Positions 8,097 through 12,065 of a stretch of 12,065 nucleotides of DNA are shown one piece after another. Where the stretch lies: assembly GCA_902591645.1 (NCBI GenBank), contig CACJBM010000064.1, positions 1-12,065 on the forward strand, given 5' to 3'. The translations under genes and the position numbers were made by a program. How positions within the stretch are numbered: position 1 is the stretch's first letter; each line of letters begins with the position of its first letter. Under the pieces are notes generated by a model. The model saw only the letters and a list, made by a program, of their open reading frames with translations, was not told the DNA's origin and searched no databases. Origin of the DNA: an uncultured Verrucomicrobiota bacterium (GTDB taxonomy: Bacteria > Verrucomicrobiota > Verrucomicrobiae > Verrucomicrobiales > DEV007).

Positions 8097-8144
8097 ACCC
8101 TTATAATGAAAAGAGTCGAGCTCATCTATCATGTCTGAACAAAA

Positions 8145-8153
8145 AATATAACA
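8145..8153 (-). promoter_or_regulatory. Possible extended -10 promoter element for the hydrolase gene
   Basis: On the minus strand TGTTATATT fits an extended -10 element (TGn followed by a 5/6 match to TATAAT). It would place transcription start near 8138 and leave a leader of about 55 bases before ATG 8083. No good -35 hexamer is found 16-18 bases upstream. AT-rich sequence produces such matches by chance, so this is a candidate only. Confidence 0.3.
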
Positions 8154-8190
8154 AAATTCTCAAGCCTATCATAAATCAACGCTCTATACT

Positions 8191-10458
8191 TCATTTAAGA
8201 ATGCCACTGACTAGAGAAATTAATTCATTGGGTTGATAGGGCTTAGGCAATACCCCACTAAAACCAAAACTTTTAGGGTCCGCCATGGCCGGATCATCTG
8301 AATAACCACTAGATACAATTGCCTTCACCTCAGAATCGATATTCAAAATTTCTTTAATGGCTCTGGCTCCTCCCATCCCCTTCGGAACGGAAAGGTCCAT
8401 GATAACAAGATCATAAGGATTACCCGATCGATATCTCTCAATATATCTAGCAACAGTGTCAACTCCGTCCTCAGTCTCTGTAACCTCATACCCTTCCCTC
8501 TCCAAGTTTGCAACGAGCAACTGCCTTATTAGGGAATCATCTTCTAATATCAAAATACTAGGTGAAGATTTTCCCTTATCTGTTAACGGGACCTTTTCAA
8601 ATATTGTTTCCTGATCCGTTGAGGCTGGAAAAGCAACGACTGCTCTAATCCCGGAAGGCAAGTTCGGCTCTAGAGCAATTCCTCCATTATGAGCCCTTGC
8701 GATAGATTCACAAACGGTCAACCCTATACCGGTTGCATTGGCTTGAGTCCTAGATGTGAAATAAGGCTCAAAGACTTTTTCAAGCGAATCATCATCAATT
8801 CCTTGGCCATCATCAATGACTTGAAGCACCACGTAATCTGAACTTTCATCAAGTTCCAGGGACGATGGTAAAATTCCCTTTGAAAGACCATCGGCGCCAA
8901 CATTCATTAAACTTATAACAATCTTTCCTCCTCCCGGCATAGCCTGTTCAGCATTACGCAATAAATTTTCTACTACTCTACGGAATTGACCCGGGTCCGC
9001 ATTCACTTTCCAAATATCTTCAGAATCTTCAACCACATACTGAATCTGATCATCACGGTCATGCTCCTCAAGAATTTCAGAAATAACTTTTCCAAAATCA
9101 ATTGTCTGCCGAATTGGAGAACCTCCCTTCGCAAAAGTTAACAGTTGTTGCACTCGGTTCTGCGCCCGGAGCGTTGCGCTTAAGGCATTCTCTATTTCTT
9201 CATCTCCCTCTACCCCTTTCGGCAATTTAACATTAGCAAGAGATAAATTGCCGAGAATAACAGTTAATATATTGTTGAAATCATGAGCAAAACCACGCGC
9301 TAACAAGCTAAGGCTCTCCAATTTTTCTAATCTCAAAGCACTTTCATTTTCTTCAATCCTCTCCGTAATATCACGCATGAGGAGTAACAACCCTCCACCG
9401 AAGGGGTAAGCGTTAAGCTCAAACCAAAAAGAACTGTCTTGATGATAGAACTCGAAAGAAAATCTTTCTCCACGCGTCATGGATTTCGAAGCATCGTGGA
9501 TATTATCTTCTCGAACATCTTCTGAAAACATTCGCCAAAATTTATTACTAATGATGCCCTCATCCGAAGCATCAAAAATCTCAACGGCTCGCTGATTAAC
9601 AAATGTAATTTCCCAATTCTTATCAACTGCGAAAAGAGGATCTGCTATTCCTTCAACTATATTCCTAATAGGATCATCCGTCGCCTGATCTGGACTAAGT
9701 CCTTTTGAATCCTCATCCAACGCCTTGCGGAAAACAACGACCAAGCCAACTAAACTACCTTGAGGATCCTTGAGGGGAGCCGCATTATCTTCAATCAGAA
9801 CTCGGTCCCCACTCTTCCTAGTCAGATAAGAAGTTCGCTTCGATTTATTCTTGGACCGATAACCTGGAGAAAGGGCCGGCACCTTATTTCCTCTAGAATC
9901 CTTAATAGATAATACATCTTGCAATACCATGTGCTTTGCATCATCAAATTTCCATCCCGTTAAAGATTCAGCTACAGGATTCATATAAGTAATATTACCA
10001 ACAATGTCAGTTGCAATTAAAGCATCAGCCATACTGCTTAATGTGCTGAAAAATTGTTTCTCGCGATCCATCAGAGCCTCTCTGGACCGGTTCCTCGACA
10101 CTGCGATCGCGACTGAGGATTTAAGTTCATTCTCATCAACGGGCTTTAATAAATAAGCCTCAGGATCAATTTCACCTGCTCTCTTGATTGTATTTTCATC
10201 AGCTGAAGCCGTAAGGAAAATGATCGGTTTCCCATAATCATAACGAATCTTTTTAGCTAATGTGACTGCATCAACCAACTCTTCGATTTGAATATCCATG
10301 ATCACCAAATCCGGATCGGCTCTTCGCACAATCTCTATAGCATCGCGCTCATTTCCCGCAATCTCAGGTTCAGCATAACCTAACCGGACAAGCGACTTCT
10401 GGACATCTTTACCGGCCCTACTTTCATCATCAATGATAAGAATGCGGAAAGGATTCAT
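8191..10458 (-). CDS. Hybrid sensor histidine kinase: REC-PAS-PAS-HisKA-HATPase-REC
   Basis: The product is 755 aa, cytoplasmic, with no membrane segment. I start at ATG 10458: AGGG at 10465-10468 lies 6 bases away, whereas the TTG at 10461 would leave only 3. REC1 (about 4-120) has Asp10/Asp11, phospho-acceptor Asp55, Thr83 and Lys105, so it looks functional. PAS1 (about 130-250) and PAS2 (about 262-370) follow. The HisKA domain has His392 in GFAHDFNNIL, the H-box of NtrB-like and many hybrid kinases. The HATPase domain (about 485-610) keeps the N-box NLLRNAEQAM, G1 box DDGQGID, the FEPYFTSR segment and G2 box GIGL. REC2 (about 630-752) has Asp688 in VIMDLSVP and Lys in LPKPY, with Ser in place of the usual Thr. 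An N-terminal receiver lets another kinase gate this one; the C-terminal receiver can be phosphorylated internally or act as a phosphate sink. No DNA-binding or HPt domain is present, so an HPt or regulator is expected elsewhere. It is probably co-transcribed with the sensor gene 18 bases upstream. Confidence 0.93.
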   Translation of the reverse strand: MNPFRILIIDDESRAGKDVQKSLVRLGYAEPEIAGNERDAIEIVRRADPDLVIMDIQIEELVDAVTLAKKIRYDYGKPIIFLTASADENTIKRAGEIDPEAYLLKPVDENELKSSVAIAVSRNRSREALMDREKQFFSTLSSMADALIATDIVGNITYMNPVAESLTGWKFDDAKHMVLQDVLSIKDSRGNKVPALSPGYRSKNKSKRTSYLTRKSGDRVLIEDNAAPLKDPQGSLVGLVVVFRKALDEDSKGLSPDQATDDPIRNIVEGIADPLFAVDKNWEITFVNQRAVEIFDASDEGIISNKFWRMFSEDVREDNIHDASKSMTRGERFSFEFYHQDSSFWFELNAYPFGGGLLLLMRDITERIEENESALRLEKLESLSLLARGFAHDFNNILTVILGNLSLANVKLPKGVEGDEEIENALSATLRAQNRVQQLLTFAKGGSPIRQTIDFGKVISEILEEHDRDDQIQYVVEDSEDIWKVNADPGQFRRVVENLLRNAEQAMPGGGKIVISLMNVGADGLSKGILPSSLELDESSDYVVLQVIDDGQGIDDDSLEKVFEPYFTSRTQANATGIGLTVCESIARAHNGGIALEPNLPSGIRAVVAFPASTDQETIFEKVPLTDKGKSSPSILILEDDSLIRQLLVANLEREGYEVTETEDGVDTVARYIERYRSGNPYDLVIMDLSVPKGMGGARAIKEILNIDSEVKAIVSSGYSDDPAMADPKSFGFSGVLPKPYQPNELISLVSGILK

Positions 10459-10464
10459 CAATTA

Positions 10465-10470
10465 CCCTGC
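10465..10470 (-). promoter_or_regulatory. Ribosome binding site of the hybrid kinase gene
   Basis: GCAGGG on the minus strand lies 6 bases before ATG 10458, inside the 18-base gap after the upstream sensor gene's stop. Its position argues against the TTG at 10461 as start. Confidence 0.45.
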
Positions 10471-10476
10471 ATTAAC

Positions 10477-12065
10477 TTATCTGCCTTCTGGAAAACAAAA
10501 TCCAACATGAAATTCAGTCAGAGGGCCGCGGTTTATTTTTAATTCGCCTCCGACCCTGCTCGCTAATGATCTTACAATTTTCAATCCATTGCCAGCGTCT
10601 CTATCCAAATCATAATTAGCAGGTAAAGGAACACCATCATGACTGAATAACAATTCACCACTGCTCCCATCATTCTTAATAATTATTGAAAATTTTATAG
10701 TGATCTCTTCACGGTTTTGACAAGCATGTATAAAAATATTCCTAAGCACTTCATTACAAATAAGAGCTAACGGCATCGCCAATGAATAAGGCATAAGAAT
10801 CTCCTTCCTCTCTATCCTGGGTGACCTTTCTAATGAATCCGCTCCATGCTGCACACCATAATTTAAATGAACGCACGGGTCAGAATAATCTGGGGAAAGC
10901 TCTATCAACTCCTTCACTATAGCACTCGAATACATCCCAAAATCAACACTCGAAAAATGCTCTTCCCCGGTAGTATGAGTTAGCAATAATGCCAATGCAT
11001 CGATCCTTGAAACCGTTACGCTTAAAGTTTCCGTATCATGATCGTTGCCCCAAAGCCGTAAGATATCTGAAACGATACTTAGCAGCACATCCATTCTTCG
11101 ATTCATCTCTGATAAACTTTCCTTATCTCTAACAAGTTTATCTCTTACATTTAAAGAATTCACCTCTGATAGAGCTAACAAGAGGCCCCCGTCATTCATT
11201 AACTTAGGCCTAAACTCAATTTGTAGAGGCTCTTGAGAATCTGTATTTATTGAAAAAACTTCTGCAGATCCCTTAACCCAAACCAAAGAACGCCAGCGCT
11301 CAAGTAGTTCGTTAACTCCTAATTGGTTATTAGTTATCAAAGCATGAGACAACCAGTCTTCTACCATTTCAAATGATCCCAAATCTGTACCTACTATTTG
11401 GCTAGCCGCGGCATTTGTATAAGTTATCCTGCCGTCACGACCCAAGCACACAATGCCTAATGGCAATAAGTCAGGAATCAAACGGGCCTTAACTGATGAA
11501 GATTTCAACTCCGTAATCTCTTTTTTAGCACGCTTCAATTCAACGCCCGAAGCAACAAGATCAGCCTCAAAACGTGCGGACTCAGACTTTACCATGCTCA
11601 ACTCATCCTCGGCAGTCACATCATATGCTAACCCGAAAACAGTCTTCTCAGGATTATTCTTATCCGGATCTACGCAGAAGCGCATACTACGCTCCTTTCC
11701 ATTGCAATCCTTAACCTTAAAGACTTCAAAAAATGACAATCGAGAGGCAACTGACGAACGAATCAACTCCGATAACTTTTGAGCATCAGAACTTTCCATC
11801 CCTTCATAAAACATTAAATCCATATCTTCGCCTTTCGCGCACCCACGAAAAGAAATCCACGCATCATTAACGCACTTTACAGATCCCTCATCATCACATC
11901 CCCATGCCGGGACCGGACACGCTTTCAACAAATCAAAATCTGAAATATTACTTTCTGAATGGTCAATAAACAGTCCAGCATCCGTCCCCACCCTAATGAT
12001 CCCAATAACGCTTCCATCGGAAGATCTTCGAGGCGAATTGGACCATATCACAGAACGTTGAGAAC
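10477..12065 (-). CDS. Multi-PAS HisKA_2-type sensor with degenerate kinase motifs (probable pseudokinase), 5' end cut by window
   Basis: The frame stays open to the right edge, so the N-terminus is missing; the GTG at 12051 is internal. The first visible residues, including VIWSNSPRRSSDGSVIGIIR, are the end of a PAS/PAC domain. A second PAS (about 11990-11610), a short coiled coil (about 11600-11480, charged heptad-like) and a third PAS (about 11475-11170) follow. A HisKA_2-like dimerisation domain starts near 11110 and a HATPase domain ends the protein. In the expected E-I-H-H-R-V-K-N-N position the sequence is E-M-N-R-R-M-D-V-L: the phospho-accepting His is Arg (codon 11098-11100) and the Lys-Asn-Asn is lost. 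The N-box NEVLRNIFIHA (around 10765-10720) is intact, but the G1 box DxGxG is HDGVP (10627-10641). The later GNGLKIV is kept. The protein is soluble in the visible part. It is likely a sensory partner of the hybrid kinase encoded 18 bases downstream, no longer phosphorylating itself. Whether it still binds ATP is open. Confidence 0.85.
   Translation of the reverse strand, partial: SQRSVIWSNSPRRSSDGSVIGIIRVGTDAGLFIDHSESNISDFDLLKACPVPAWGCDDEGSVKCVNDAWISFRGCAKGEDMDLMFYEGMESSDAQKLSELIRSSVASRLSFFEVFKVKDCNGKERSMRFCVDPDKNNPEKTVFGLAYDVTAEDELSMVKSESARFEADLVASGVELKRAKKEITELKSSSVKARLIPDLLPLGIVCLGRDGRITYTNAAASQIVGTDLGSFEMVEDWLSHALITNNQLGVNELLERWRSLVWVKGSAEVFSINTDSQEPLQIEFRPKLMNDGGLLLALSEVNSLNVRDKLVRDKESLSEMNRRMDVLLSIVSDILRLWGNDHDTETLSVTVSRIDALALLLTHTTGEEHFSSVDFGMYSSAIVKELIELSPDYSDPCVHLNYGVQHGADSLERSPRIERKEILMPYSLAMPLALICNEVLRNIFIHACQNREEITIKFSIIIKNDGSSGELLFSHDGVPLPANYDLDRDAGNGLKIVRSLASRVGGELKINRGPLTEFHVGFCFPEGR

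Noticed and set aside
8084..8125. ATG at 8125 as start of the hydrolase
   Set aside because: It lacks a Shine-Dalgarno at normal distance, whereas ATG 8083 has GAGG 9 bases upstream and begins the signal peptide.
286..9775. About nine GGATCC sites, roughly three times the number expected by chance
   Set aside because: They are scattered mostly within coding sequence, in codon contexts such as Asp-Pro and Gly-Ser, with no positional pattern; no function is supported.
11045..11782. Plus-strand open frames of 63 and 109 residues opposite the PAS sensor
   Set aside because: They mirror the coding frame of the sensor, are Ser/Thr/Lys-rich low-complexity shadows and have no domain.

Overview
The window reads as bacterial chromosome from a member of the PVC superphylum, most likely a free-living Verrucomicrobiota (Planctomycetota is the alternative). 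The reasons are the large secreted proteins that combine PA14, LamG, c-type heme, cupredoxin, DUF6797-like and beta-propeller modules, the weak or absent Shine-Dalgarno sequences before most starts, and the moderate GC content. This assignment is an inference from architecture; there is no rRNA or other phylogenetic marker in the window. No tRNA, rRNA, CRISPR array, IS element or phage gene was seen. Seven protein genes fill the window, two of them cut by its ends, and no gap exceeds 140 bases.

Left block, + strand (1-6723). Three genes encode exported, probably redox-active proteins. The first (5' end outside the window) carries an azurin-like type-1 copper domain, a PA14 domain and a DUF6797-like module. 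The second, 17 bases downstream, is a secreted beta-propeller with a C-terminal Ig-like domain. The third is a 1166-residue secreted protein with LamG, cytochrome c, DUF6797-like, propeller and Ig-like modules in one chain. The first two genes laid end to end repeat the DUF6797-propeller-Ig order of the third, so the locus looks like a duplication in which one copy is split (or the other fused) and the redox and binding modules at the N-terminus have been exchanged. A plausible working model is a periplasmic or surface sugar or alcohol dehydrogenase in which the propeller oxidises the substrate and electrons leave through a tethered heme or copper domain. Substrate and cofactor are not shown by the sequence. 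A cluster of overlapping perfect palindromes lies just upstream of the third gene.

Middle block, - strand (6764-8083). A small lipoprotein with a proline-rich linker and a TPR-like hairpin runs convergently to the third gene. Behind it is a secreted alpha/beta hydrolase of the acetylxylan-esterase/BD-FAE type, with a complete Ser-Asp-His set, its own good ribosome binding site and a possible extended -10 promoter. An esterase acting on acylated plant or algal polysaccharide next to possible sugar dehydrogenases is consistent with a carbohydrate-degrading lifestyle.

Right block, - strand (8191-12065). Two signalling genes lie 18 bases apart and are probably co-transcribed. The upstream one (5' end outside the window) is a multi-PAS HisKA_2-type sensor that has lost both the phospho-accepting histidine and the DxGxG ATP-lid motif, so it looks like a pseudokinase. 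The downstream one is an apparently intact REC-PAS-PAS-HisKA-HATPase-REC hybrid histidine kinase. A degenerate sensor paired with an intact hybrid kinase suggests allosteric control of one by the other, which is the second most interesting feature of the window.
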